64,000 nt of DNA from JBMYZL01 sp049610385 (GTDB taxonomy: Bacteria > Bacteroidota > Bacteroidia > Flavobacteriales_D > Sanyastnellaceae): assembly GCA_049610385.1 (NCBI GenBank), contig JBMYZL010000009.1, forward strand, positions 47,950-111,949. The letters run 5' to 3'. Shown in pieces: positions 1 through 8,820 of the stretch. The first letter of the stretch is position 1. Each line of letters begins with the position of its first letter. Both the position numbers and the translations under genes were made by a program. The notes beneath the pieces were generated by a model. It saw nothing but the letters and a program-made list of their open reading frames with translations. It searched no databases and was not told the DNA's origin.

Positions 1-1550
1 TTGAGGAAATCGCTTACACCGACGAGAGCTATGCGACAGAATTGGACCGGATTCGAGAAAAATTCACGCCACTTGTCTTGAAATGCAAAAAATTGGGTCG
101 GGCCATGCGCATCGGCACCAACCACGGATCCCTGTCCGACCGCATCCTGTCTCGGTACGGAGATACAGCGTTGGGCATGGTGGAGAGTGCGCTGGAGTTT
201 TTGCGGATTTGTCGAGACCACGATTACCACTCACTGGTCATTTCCATGAAATCTTCTAACCCGCAAGTCATGGTGCAGGCCTATCGCCTTCTCGTGGAGC
301 GGATGGACGCCGAGGGGATGAACTATCCGCTTCACCTTGGTGTAACGGAAGCCGGGGATGGTGAAGATGGGCGCATCAAGAGTGCCGTGGGCATCGGGAC
401 CCTTCTTGAGGACGGAATCGGGGATACCGTTCGGGTGTCGCTGACAGAGGCACCCGAAGCCGAAATCCCAGTAGCACGCAAACTCGTGGAGCGATACGCC
501 TCACGCCGCGGGCATCCGTCCATTGAGCCGGTCCCGCTCACCTTTGACCCATTCAATTACGTTCGGCGGGCAAGCCGAGGCGTAAGCTCCATCGGGGGCA
601 AGCAAGTACCTGTGGTGGTGCAGCGACCCCCGGGCGAGGGGCCGGTTCAGCCCGCTCAGCTTTATGGGTGTGGATGCCGTTACAGCATGACGCTTGACAA
701 ATGGAACCTGGATGAGACCGCTTGCGATTTTGTCTATGTGGCTGACCGGCCGGTTGACTTTGCATTGCCTGGCACCTTGGGGGTGATTCAGGACGCCAAA
801 GCTTGGCAAGACCGCGAACGTCACTCCCCTTTGTTTTCTGCTGAAGAGTATTTGGAAGGAGGGCGCGAACATTCCAGTGCCATGCATTTCGTTCGCTGCT
901 CCCGAGCCCACCTCAGCGTTGAACTCATTTCGGCGATGAAGGCTGACCCGTGCGCTGTGGCAGTATTGGAGACTGACAATGCCCATGCCATGGTGGATCT
1001 GCGGACAGCTTGCATGTTGTTGGACCAAGCCGGTTGCGATGTTCCGGTCGTTTTTCGTCGAATCCTCAACACAGACGACCCGGAATCATTTCAACTTTTC
1101 GCAGCGACAGATTTGGGCGGGCCACTTCTAGATGGAATGGGAGATGGAATTTGGCCAGAGGCCGAGGCCATTCCACTCCAAACCCGTAACACAACTGCCT
1201 TTGGCATTCTGCAAGCAACGAGAACTCGCATCTCCAAAACCGAATACATCAGCTGCCCAAGTTGCGGCCGTACCTTGTTCGATCTGCAGGAAACCACGGC
1301 CAAAATCCGGGCAGTCACCCACCACTTGAAAGGTGTGAAAATCGGAATCATGGGGTGCATCGTAAATGGACCAGGAGAAATGGCTGATGCCGATTATGGA
1401 TATGTCGGTACGGGGCCGGGAAAAATCACCTTGTACAAGGAAAAGGAAGTCGTGCGTAGAAATGTGCCTGAAGCCGAAGCTGTAGAAGCTCTGATTGACT
1501 TGATTCGAGAACATGGAGATTGGGTGGAGCCCGTGTCGGTTTCCTTCTGA
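1..1550 (+). CDS. ispG: 4-hydroxy-3-methylbut-2-en-1-yl diphosphate synthase, long form (5' truncated)
   Basis: IspG/GcpE makes HMBDP from MEcPP in the MEP isoprenoid pathway, using a 4Fe-4S cluster. The reading frame is already open at the window edge (frame starting at base 3), so the N-terminal TIM-barrel part is cut off and the internal TTG at 42 is not the start. The C-terminal cluster domain is intact: a CPSCGRTLFDLQ motif gives two Cys ligands, and GCIVNGPGEMADADYG gives the third Cys and the Glu ligand. About 500 codons are visible. The large middle segment between barrel and cluster domain is the insert of the long IspG form of Bacteroidota, Chlamydiae and plastids. Convergent with lspA. 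Confidence 0.95.
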   Translation, partial: EEIAYTDESYATELDRIREKFTPLVLKCKKLGRAMRIGTNHGSLSDRILSRYGDTALGMVESALEFLRICRDHDYHSLVISMKSSNPQVMVQAYRLLVERMDAEGMNYPLHLGVTEAGDGEDGRIKSAVGIGTLLEDGIGDTVRVSLTEAPEAEIPVARKLVERYASRRGHPSIEPVPLTFDPFNYVRRASRGVSSIGGKQVPVVVQRPPGEGPVQPAQLYGCGCRYSMTLDKWNLDETACDFVYVADRPVDFALPGTLGVIQDAKAWQDRERHSPLFSAEEYLEGGREHSSAMHFVRCSRAHLSVELISAMKADPCAVAVLETDNAHAMVDLRTACMLLDQAGCDVPVVFRRILNTDDPESFQLFAATDLGGPLLDGMGDGIWPEAEAIPLQTRNTTAFGILQATRTRISKTEYISCPSCGRTLFDLQETTAKIRAVTHHLKGVKIGIMGCIVNGPGEMADADYGYVGTGPGKITLYKEKEVVRRNVPEAEAVEALIDLIREHGDWVEPVSVSF

Positions 1551-1666
1551 TGGCTGCCCAAAAGACCCAAAACCTCAGGGTAGATCTAGCACCCGTTTTC
1601 AAAATGGAATCGCGAGCCAAACGGCCATTGCCCGGCCAGGTGCATGCGAGCGAAAGGGGTCATGGG

Positions 1667-2257
1667 TCAAGCCTTGAAATACTTCTTCTGCTTGATAAGC
1701 ATCCAAATGACGGAACATGAAATGGATGCGTCTGCAATGTTCCAAATCGGGGGGAACACTTCTCGCCCCTGAAGTGAATCTACTGGAAACCAATGTGGCC
1801 ATCGCACTGTGAAGTGAAACATATCCACCACATTGCCCATCAAAAACCCAGCATAACCGCCGTCGCTTGGCCAAAACTCGGCAAATGTTCCCCAAGTCGA
1901 GGCGGAAAACAACACCCCATACAGCAGGCTGTCGATGATGTTGCCCATCGCACCGGCCCAGACAAAACCAATGGATAGAATCAGTCCCCCTGGGGCACCC
2001 TGTCGAGCCAAGCTTCGGATGTAAAAGCCGATGCCCACGGCCGCAATCAATCGAAACAAGGTGAGCGCCAATTTTCCCGCGGCACCGGGCAAAGCCCAAC
2101 CGAAGGCCATGCCTTCATTTTCGATGAACTGCAACTCAATCAGCCCAGGAATCAATTCGAATTGTTGACCAATGGTGCAATGGGTTTTCACCCAAACTTT
2201 CAACCACTGATCTGCCAGCAAGACGGGCAACACCACGAACAAAAGAACCCGCCTCAA
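1667..2257 (-). CDS. lspA: Lipoprotein signal peptidase (signal peptidase II)
   Basis: Inner-membrane aspartic protease that removes signal peptides from prolipoproteins. The 196-residue product has hydrophobic segments at about 4-16, 62-82, 92-108 and 172-188. The two catalytic aspartates are in GNIIDSLLYG (D109) and WNIADASI (D176). The stretch between them is longer than in E. coli LspA, as is usual in Bacteroidota. It is the last gene of an ileS-dksA-like-lspA unit with 9-nt gaps. The window encodes several lipobox proteins that would be its substrates. Confidence 0.95.
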   Translation of the reverse strand: MRRVLLFVVLPVLLADQWLKVWVKTHCTIGQQFELIPGLIELQFIENEGMAFGWALPGAAGKLALTLFRLIAAVGIGFYIRSLARQGAPGGLILSIGFVWAGAMGNIIDSLLYGVLFSASTWGTFAEFWPSDGGYAGFLMGNVVDMFHFTVRWPHWFPVDSLQGREVFPPIWNIADASISCSVIWMLIKQKKYFKA

Positions 2258-2266
2258 TGCTGGAGA

Positions 2267-2641
2267 TTATTGCTTGTTCTTCGCTTCGATGGACATTGTG
2301 GCATGCGGGACCAAGCGGAGTCTCTCCTTTTTGATCAATTTGCCTGTCACGCGGCAGATGCCGTACGTTTTGTTCTTGATCCGCAACAGTGCATTTTCCA
2401 AGTTGTGGATGAACTTTTCCTGCCGAGCAGCCAATTGAGCCGTTTCTTCACGACTCATCGTTTCAGAGCCGTCTTCCATCATCTTGAATGTGGGTGCAGT
2501 ATCTTCTGTGCTGTTGTCATCCTGATGTGACAAGGCACGCCGCAACTCCCCGAGATTTTCCCGGGCCACATTCAATTTTTCATTGATCAGTGCTGCGAAT
2601 TCCTCCAGCTCTGCATCCGAATAGCGAGTTTGTTCTCCCAT
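2267..2641 (-). CDS. DksA/TraR-family protein with degenerate zinc finger
   Basis: 124 residues. The N-terminal part is helical and charged (about 1-80, coiled-coil-like). The C-terminal segment YGICRVTGKLIKKERLRLVP aligns with the DksA/TraR zinc-finger signature, in which four Cys bind zinc. Only the first Cys is kept here; the partner positions are Thr/Gly and later Ala/Glu. Family members bind the RNA polymerase secondary channel. Whether this variant does so is inference. It sits between ileS and lspA, a common Bacteroidota arrangement, 9 nt from each. Confidence 0.85.
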   Translation of the reverse strand: MGEQTRYSDAELEEFAALINEKLNVARENLGELRRALSHQDDNSTEDTAPTFKMMEDGSETMSREETAQLAARQEKFIHNLENALLRIKNKTYGICRVTGKLIKKERLRLVPHATMSIEAKNKQ

Positions 2642-2650
2642 GTCGGTCAG

Positions 2651-5600
2651 TCATTGTTTTTTTGTCAAGGCCAAACGAACAGTCACCCCATCCGCAAGTT
2701 CCATTTCTGACGCCTCGCGCCCTGATTTCCAGAGCACTTCATCCGCCAACGTCTCGGCCCGAATATAATCCAAATTCTGCTCGAAAGCATCCTGTTCTTT
2801 TGGCCCTGTTTCTACATACAATAGGATGCGATCGGTGACTTCCAAACCGCAATCTTTTCTCAGGTTTTGCACCCGATTCACCAGCTCACGAGCGAGCCCC
2901 TCAGACCGAATTTCATCATCCAATGTAATGTCCAGTGCGACCGTTACCCCTCCTTCACTGGACACCAGCCAGCCCGGAATGTCTTGAGCCAAAATGGCCA
3001 CATCAGACAATCCGATTTCAACATCACCTAAGCCATCCTCTGGGGTGACGACTCGAGTTCCATCACGTTCCAAAGCCGCAATGTCCTCAGCCTTCATCCC
3101 TTGAATCGATAGGGCCACCGCCTTCATGCGCTTGCCAAACCGTGGACCCAAAGCCTTGAAATCCGGTTTGATGCTTTTGACAATTTGAACCGCACCCAAT
3201 TCACCATCTTGAAGAACCTCCACGGATTTGACATTGACTTCACTTTTCACCAATTCCGATACCGCTTCAACACGCCGGGCCATGCCTTCATCTGTTACGG
3301 GCACCAGCACCCGACGGAGCGGCTGCCGGACACGCAATTTTTCCCGCTTCCGCAGCCCCAAGGTCAATGAACTCAATCGTTGGGCCAACGCCATCCGAGC
3401 CTCAAGTTCTGGATTCACCCAATTCGCGTCATAGACGGGATAGTCAGCATGATGCACTGACCCCAAATCCGAGTTTGGATGTAAGTTCTGATGCAGTTGT
3501 TCGGTGTAAAACGGAGCGATAGGAGAAGCCAAAACTGCGACCGTTGAGAGGCACTCATGCAAGGTCTGATACGCACTTTGCTTCTCGATGCTGCCAGCGG
3601 CTTTCCAAAACCGTCTTCTGGACAGTCGAACGTGCCAATTGGACAACTCATCCATCGTGAACTGTTGAATGGCGCGGGCTGCACGCGTAGGTTCCAAATC
3701 CGACAGGGATTCATCCACCTCACGGATCAAAGAATGCAGCTTGGACAAAATCCACTGGTCGATTTCCGGACGGTCTTCGAGCGCGACCACTGGAGAACAC
3801 GTTGGGTCAAATCCATCGATATTCGCATACAGCGCGAAGAAATTGTAGGTGTTGTGCAAGGTCCCGAAAAACTTGCGCTGAACCTCACCAATCCCCGCAA
3901 CATCGAACTTCAAATTGTCCCACGGTTGGGCATTGGCAATCATATACCATCGCGTGGCGTCAGGCCCATATTTCTTCAATGTTTCGAAAGGATCAACCGC
4001 ATTGCCCAATCGCTTGGACATTTTTTGGCCATTCTTGTCCAGAACCAATCCATTCGATACGACCCGTTTGTAAGCCACGCTGTCAAACACCATGGTCCCA
4101 ATGGCGTGCAAGGTGTAAAACCAGCCCCGGGTTTGGTCCACGCCTTCCGCGATGAAATCCGCTGGAAATGCCTGTCCAGAATCAATTTTTTCTCGATTTT
4201 CAAACGGATAGTGCCATTGCGCATATGGCATGGATCCACTGTCAAACCAAACATCAATCAAATCTGGCTCCCTGTTCATGGGTTGTCCGGAAGGAGATTG
4301 CAAGACGATTTGGTCCACCACGTGCTTGTGCAAATCGAATTTGTGATAGTTCTCATCGGACATGTCACCTGGCGTGAATTCCGCAAGCGGATTCGTCTCC
4401 ATCAACCCCGCCGCCACCGACTGCTCGCAGGCTGCTTTCAGCGCCTCTACGGAGCTGATGCAAACTTCCTCCGTGCCATCGCCGGTTCGCCAAATGGGAA
4501 TCGGAATGCCCCAAAACCGGCTCCGACTGAGGTTCCAATCGTTCAGATTGTCCAGCCACTTTCCAAACCGACCCGTGCCTGTGCTCTCAGGTTTCCATCC
4601 GATGGTGCGATTCAGTTCCGCCATCCTTTCTTTGACGGCGGTTGCCCGAATGAACCAACTGTCCAAAGGGTAGTACAAAATGGGTTTGTCCGTCCGCCAG
4701 CAGTGGGGATAATTGTGCTCGTATTTTTCCACCAAAAAGGCCTGACCTTTCTCTTTGAGCATGATGGCAATCTCCACATCCACGGGCTTCACATCATCCG
4801 AAGCCTCACTGTCATATTCGGGTTTGACATAGCGACCAGCCAGGGGCCCAACCCGAAATCGACCTTGCAAATCCACCAATGGAACCCCATGACCCGTCCC
4901 GTCATCAATCAACATCGGCGGAATTCCAGCGGCAGCGGCCACGCGAGCATCATCCGCACCAAACGTAGGTGCTGTATGAACGATGCCCGTTCCATCTTCG
5001 GTCGTCACGAAATCTCCCGGAATCACGCGGAATGCATCGTCCAAACCTGCCATCGGCGCAGCCCAATCCAAGAGGGGTTCATATCGAGCACCACAAAGAT
5101 CAGCTCCCTTGAACCGGGCAACCACTTCGTGCTCCGGGGCTTTTTTTCCACCGAAATGCTTGCCCAACAAGGCTTCGGCTAAAACCACCAAACCGGGCTC
5201 TCCAGTATAGCGATTGGTCGTCTTCACCAAAACATATTCGATGTCGGGTCCCACAGTCAATGCCGTGTTTGAAGGCAAGGTCCATGGGGTGGTGGTCCAA
5301 GCCAAAAAATCCACTGGCAAATCTTTCAAAACTTCCGCCTGTTCAGGACTCGCGTGCTGGCGAATTCGATCACCACATTCTGGCCAAGTCCGGAACTGGG
5401 CCACAATCGTTGTGTCTTTGACATCCCGATAAGCCCCAGGTTGATTGAGCTCATGAGAACTCAACCCAGTGCCTGCTGCTGGGCTATATGGCTGAATGGT
5501 ATAGCCTTTGTAAAGCAGCCCTTTCTCATGGATTTGTCCCAATAACCACCAAACACTTTCGATGTATTTGTTCTCATAGGTGACGTATGGCTGCTCCATG

Positions 5601-6049
5601 TCCACCCAGTACCCCATCTGACGTGTCAATTCATTCCACTCCTCCGTATAGCGCATCACCGTCTTGCGGCATGCAGCATTGTATTCTTCGACCGTCAACT
5701 TGGAGCCAATGTCTTCCTTGGTAATGCCCAATTCCTTCTCAACACTCAGTTCCACAGGCAACCCATGCGTATCCCAACCCGCCTTGCGCTCCACCCGATA
5801 GCCCTTCAAAGTTTGGAACCGACAAAATATGTCCTTCAAGGTCCGTGCCATGGCATGGTGGATGCCCGGCTTGCCGTTCGCCGAAGGGGGGCCTTCGAAG
5901 AATACAAAGGGTTTGTCTTCGGGTCGCGAATTCACACTGACCTCGAAGGTTTGCTCCGATTCCCAGCGCGCCAAGATCTCCTGTGACAATGCGGGCAGAT
6001 CCAAACTGCCGCGCTCTTCAAACATGGGGTTGTGCTTTGTGTCCGACAT
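2651..6049 (-). CDS. ileS: Isoleucyl-tRNA synthetase
   Basis: Class I aminoacyl-tRNA synthetase charging tRNA-Ile. 1132 residues, longer than E. coli IleRS and typical of the Bacteroidota form. The HIGH-type motif is GKPGIHHAMART near residue 60. KMSKRLGN, the ATP-binding loop, lies near residue 690. The editing (CP1) domain with TWTLPSN-like residues lies between them. The ATG follows a -7 promoter box by 8 nt. First gene of the ileS-dksA-like-lspA unit. Confidence 0.97.
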   Translation of the reverse strand: MSDTKHNPMFEERGSLDLPALSQEILARWESEQTFEVSVNSRPEDKPFVFFEGPPSANGKPGIHHAMARTLKDIFCRFQTLKGYRVERKAGWDTHGLPVELSVEKELGITKEDIGSKLTVEEYNAACRKTVMRYTEEWNELTRQMGYWVDMEQPYVTYENKYIESVWWLLGQIHEKGLLYKGYTIQPYSPAAGTGLSSHELNQPGAYRDVKDTTIVAQFRTWPECGDRIRQHASPEQAEVLKDLPVDFLAWTTTPWTLPSNTALTVGPDIEYVLVKTTNRYTGEPGLVVLAEALLGKHFGGKKAPEHEVVARFKGADLCGARYEPLLDWAAPMAGLDDAFRVIPGDFVTTEDGTGIVHTAPTFGADDARVAAAAGIPPMLIDDGTGHGVPLVDLQGRFRVGPLAGRYVKPEYDSEASDDVKPVDVEIAIMLKEKGQAFLVEKYEHNYPHCWRTDKPILYYPLDSWFIRATAVKERMAELNRTIGWKPESTGTGRFGKWLDNLNDWNLSRSRFWGIPIPIWRTGDGTEEVCISSVEALKAACEQSVAAGLMETNPLAEFTPGDMSDENYHKFDLHKHVVDQIVLQSPSGQPMNREPDLIDVWFDSGSMPYAQWHYPFENREKIDSGQAFPADFIAEGVDQTRGWFYTLHAIGTMVFDSVAYKRVVSNGLVLDKNGQKMSKRLGNAVDPFETLKKYGPDATRWYMIANAQPWDNLKFDVAGIGEVQRKFFGTLHNTYNFFALYANIDGFDPTCSPVVALEDRPEIDQWILSKLHSLIREVDESLSDLEPTRAARAIQQFTMDELSNWHVRLSRRRFWKAAGSIEKQSAYQTLHECLSTVAVLASPIAPFYTEQLHQNLHPNSDLGSVHHADYPVYDANWVNPELEARMALAQRLSSLTLGLRKREKLRVRQPLRRVLVPVTDEGMARRVEAVSELVKSEVNVKSVEVLQDGELGAVQIVKSIKPDFKALGPRFGKRMKAVALSIQGMKAEDIAALERDGTRVVTPEDGLGDVEIGLSDVAILAQDIPGWLVSSEGGVTVALDITLDDEIRSEGLARELVNRVQNLRKDCGLEVTDRILLYVETGPKEQDAFEQNLDYIRAETLADEVLWKSGREASEMELADGVTVRLALTKKQ

Positions 6050-6057
6050 CTCGCGGG

Positions 6058-6065
6058 CGAAGATA
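6058..6065 (-). promoter_or_regulatory. Bacteroidota-type -7 box upstream of ileS
   Basis: TATCTTCG on the minus strand, one base from the TAnnTTTG consensus of the Bacteroidota primary sigma factor. Eight nt separate it from the ileS ATG, implying a leader of only a few nucleotides. No convincing -33 TTG at ideal spacing. Confidence 0.5.
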
Positions 6066-6097
6066 CGTCCGTCCGTGCAAGCACACGAGAGTGGAAA

Positions 6098-7516
6098 TCA
6101 GACTTTCGACAATTTGAGCATGTTGGTGGTTCCAGCATCCGCTATGGGCATACTTGCCAAATGCACCACAAAGTCTCCCTCAGCCACAGCACCCTGTTTG
6201 GACAGCACATACTTGATATCGGCAATGGTGTGATCGGTGCTCACCATTTTCAAATAAGGAAAAGCGTAAACCCCCCATACCAGTGACATTTGTGCCAAAA
6301 TCTGCTTGTTCGCGGTAAAAATGTACACATGGGATTTGGGTCGCTGAGAAGCCACTTGGAGCGCTGTGTATCCACTGAAGGTCATGGTGACGATGGCCTT
6401 TGCATCCACCCGTTTTGCCAAGCGACATGCATTGTAACAAATGGAGTCGCTGATGAATCGTTCATCCGTTTCTGCCAATGGAGCTCTTTCCTTGTAGTAC
6501 ATATCATCCTGTTCCTCCATCGAGTTGATGATTCGTGTCATGGCTCGCACAGCATGCACGGGATAAGCGCCCACAGAGGTCTCCGCACTCAACATCACTG
6601 CATCCGCACCGTCGAGAACAGCATTTGCCACATCATTGACCTCTGCTCTGGTGGGGACTGGGGCCTCAATCATGGACTCCATCATCTGGGTCGCCACAAT
6701 GACTGGCTTGCTGAGCTCCATGCATTTGCGGATGATTCGCTTTTGAACCACGGGGACATCTTGCATGGGAATTTCTACCCCCAAATCCCCTCGAGCCACC
6801 ATCACTGCATCTGTAGCCTCCAGAATGGCATCCAAATCCGCGATGGCTTCTGGCTTTTCGATTTTGGCAACAATGCGGCTGTGTTTCCCAGCAGCCTGAA
6901 TGCGCTCCCGCAATTCATGAATATCAGACGCATGGCGCACGAAAGACAATCCCACCCAATCCACATCATTTGCCAACGCAAATTCCAAATCTGTGGCATC
7001 CTTTTCTGTGATGCATGGAAGACTCACTGCTGTTTTGGGGAGATTGATGCCCTTTCGAGGTTTCAGCAAACCCCCGTGAACAATCCTGCATTGAACCTCA
7101 TCAACCCCATTGGATGCTTCCACACACAATTCGAGTTTTCCATCATCCAGCAGAACGGGTTCCCCCACCTTGACATCAGATGCAAACTGAAGGTAGTTCG
7201 TGAACACCATGCCATCGACTCCTGTGCCTTGGCCTGTTTTGATGGTCAGCATCTCTCCTTCTAAAAGGTTCATCTGTCCACCTTCAACGTCTCCAATCCG
7301 CAATTTGGGCCCCTGCAAATCTGCCAAAGTGGCGACTTGAATATCCAACGTTTCGTTTATTGAACGGATGGTTTCCAAGGTGGTGCCGTGAACGCTGTGG
7401 TCACCATGCGAAAAATTCAAACGGGCCACATTCAAACCGGCCTCCACCAATTCCTTCAACACCTCCGGTTGGTTGGAGGCTGGACCCATTGTGGCAACTA
7501 TTTTCGTTCTTTTCAT
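6098..7516 (-). CDS. pyk: Pyruvate kinase
   Basis: Last step of glycolysis: PEP plus ADP to pyruvate plus ATP. 472 residues from the ATG that gives MKRTKIVATMGPASN, the canonical N-terminus; an upstream in-frame codon would add 23 residues unlike the family. Diagnostic motifs: NFSHGDH, KIEKPEAIADLDAI around the catalytic Lys/Glu, MVARGDLGVEIP and TQMMESM. It is the last gene of an acpP-fabF-rnc-IPExxxVDY-pyk series, one nt from the upstream gene. Confidence 0.96.
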   Translation of the reverse strand: MKRTKIVATMGPASNQPEVLKELVEAGLNVARLNFSHGDHSVHGTTLETIRSINETLDIQVATLADLQGPKLRIGDVEGGQMNLLEGEMLTIKTGQGTGVDGMVFTNYLQFASDVKVGEPVLLDDGKLELCVEASNGVDEVQCRIVHGGLLKPRKGINLPKTAVSLPCITEKDATDLEFALANDVDWVGLSFVRHASDIHELRERIQAAGKHSRIVAKIEKPEAIADLDAILEATDAVMVARGDLGVEIPMQDVPVVQKRIIRKCMELSKPVIVATQMMESMIEAPVPTRAEVNDVANAVLDGADAVMLSAETSVGAYPVHAVRAMTRIINSMEEQDDMYYKERAPLAETDERFISDSICYNACRLAKRVDAKAIVTMTFSGYTALQVASQRPKSHVYIFTANKQILAQMSLVWGVYAFPYLKMVSTDHTIADIKYVLSKQGAVAEGDFVVHLASMPIADAGTTNMLKLSKV

Positions 7517-7517
7517 T

Positions 7518-7961
7518 TCAATGCAAATCTTCTTCCGGCGACGCACAGTCGAGGACCGCCAGGTGTTCCATGATGCCTTCCACATGGGGGTCCACCGGTG
7601 TGGCCAATGTCACTGAGGACAATGACCTCACCCCTTTGACAACGGCCTCGAAATCCAATTGCTCATTGGGGTCGTCCATGTGCTCCAATCTCAAAAGGTA
7701 ATCCAATCTGGCAACACCGCTTGTCTTCACCAAAGACCCTTCGGCATGCCGATTGAGCACCAGCATGGCAGGCCCACCTCTGTACACCAAGTGATCCGAA
7801 TGCCCCTGACGTTGAGGGGACTGGATGATGTGGTGGTATTCCAAGGCCCATCCGAATCGTCCATTGAGTTCCCAACCCAATCGATGTGGACCCACTGCCG
7901 AACCAATACCTATGACATCAAAGTCACAAGATTCCGCGAAGTCCTCGTCCAACCATTGCAT
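7518..7961 (-). CDS. IPExxxVDY family protein (divergent)
   Basis: 147 residues, function unknown. The N-terminal FDVIGIGSAVGPHRLGWELN matches the start of the Bacteroidota IPExxxVDY family. Where the family has IPExxxVDYFL, this protein reads VARLDYLLRL, so the name-giving motif is only partly kept. The position between rnc and pyk is the conserved location for this family, which supports the call. No signal peptide or membrane segment is seen, so it is probably cytoplasmic. Confidence 0.7.
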   Translation of the reverse strand: MQWLDEDFAESCDFDVIGIGSAVGPHRLGWELNGRFGWALEYHHIIQSPQRQGHSDHLVYRGGPAMLVLNRHAEGSLVKTSGVARLDYLLRLEHMDDPNEQLDFEAVVKGVRSLSSVTLATPVDPHVEGIMEHLAVLDCASPEEDLH

Positions 7962-8006
7962 CAGGGCGCGAATTTAATCAAACCGCCCAACCCAAGAATG
8001 AAGCCT

Positions 8007-8789
8007 TTATGATTTCTTCTGAGCAGAGGGGCGTCCTTGCTTTTTCCTTCCAGCGAGGTACACACGTTTCCATGCGTGACGCGCAGCCAATTGTTCAGCG
8101 GCCTTCTTGGACGCCCCTGTGCCCCGGCCCAACTCCTTGCCACTGATTACGGCTGCAATTTCAAAAGCATCGTCTGACCCATCTCGACCCTCTCGGATCA
8201 CTTGAAACTCCAATTTTCGCTTTTGCTTCGCTGCCCATTTGTGCAATTGAGACTTGAAGTCTTCACGAGAGTGGACCTTGTCATATGCACCGTGGTGCTT
8301 CAACATCCGGATGACTGCTTTGCTCGTCTTCTTGTAACCATGGTCCAAATAAACCGCACCTATCAGCGCTTCCAATGCATTGCCGACCACGGCATCACGG
8401 ATGTCCTCGCGTCTCATCTTGGATTCGATAAGGGCCGGGAGGCCCATGCGCTCCCCCAACAAATTCAAGGTCTTGCGATTGACAACTTTGGACTTGCGTT
8501 GAGTCAAATCGCCCTCCTGTTCTTCCGGAAATTCGGCATAGAGAGAAGAGGCCACGGCCAAATCGAGGGCTACATCTCCCAAAAACTCCAATCGCTCATT
8601 GCTCCTTCGACCCGTGGTGTCCCCTTCCAAAAACGACGAATGGGTCAGGGCCTCAACGTAATGGGATTCCTGCTTCACACGCAAGCCAAACTCACGCTTG
8701 ACCAACTCTCGAAAATCCTTGGGGGGCAAAGCCTTCCCTGAATCGCCAACCATGGCGCGAAATTGGTCACGCCAACTCATCCCAAGCAA
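8007..8789 (-). CDS. rnc: Ribonuclease III
   Basis: Double-strand-specific endoribonuclease for rRNA and mRNA processing. 260 residues. The RNase III signature NERLEFLGDVALDLAVA is near residues 84-100, and a second acidic cluster is near DAVVGNALEALIGAVYLD. A C-terminal double-stranded RNA-binding domain runs from about 170 to 240 (GRGTGASKKAAEQLAARHAW), followed by a basic tail. It lies 31 nt downstream of fabF; acpP-fabF-rnc is a widely conserved cluster. Confidence 0.96.
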   Translation of the reverse strand: MLGMSWRDQFRAMVGDSGKALPPKDFRELVKREFGLRVKQESHYVEALTHSSFLEGDTTGRRSNERLEFLGDVALDLAVASSLYAEFPEEQEGDLTQRKSKVVNRKTLNLLGERMGLPALIESKMRREDIRDAVVGNALEALIGAVYLDHGYKKTSKAVIRMLKHHGAYDKVHSREDFKSQLHKWAAKQKRKLEFQVIREGRDGSDDAFEIAAVISGKELGRGTGASKKAAEQLAARHAWKRVYLAGRKKQGRPSAQKKS

Positions 8790-8820
8790 ACAAAATCAGG
8801 AACGCCAGTCAAACCGGGCA

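Noticed and set aside
3557..5182. 541-codon plus-strand open frame inside ileS
   Set aside because: Exactly antisense to the conserved IleRS coding region; the product resembles no family and has the composition of a reversed gene.
6290..7264. 324-codon plus-strand open frame inside pyk
   Set aside because: Antisense to pyruvate kinase, His/Cys-rich product with no domain; a by-product of codon bias.
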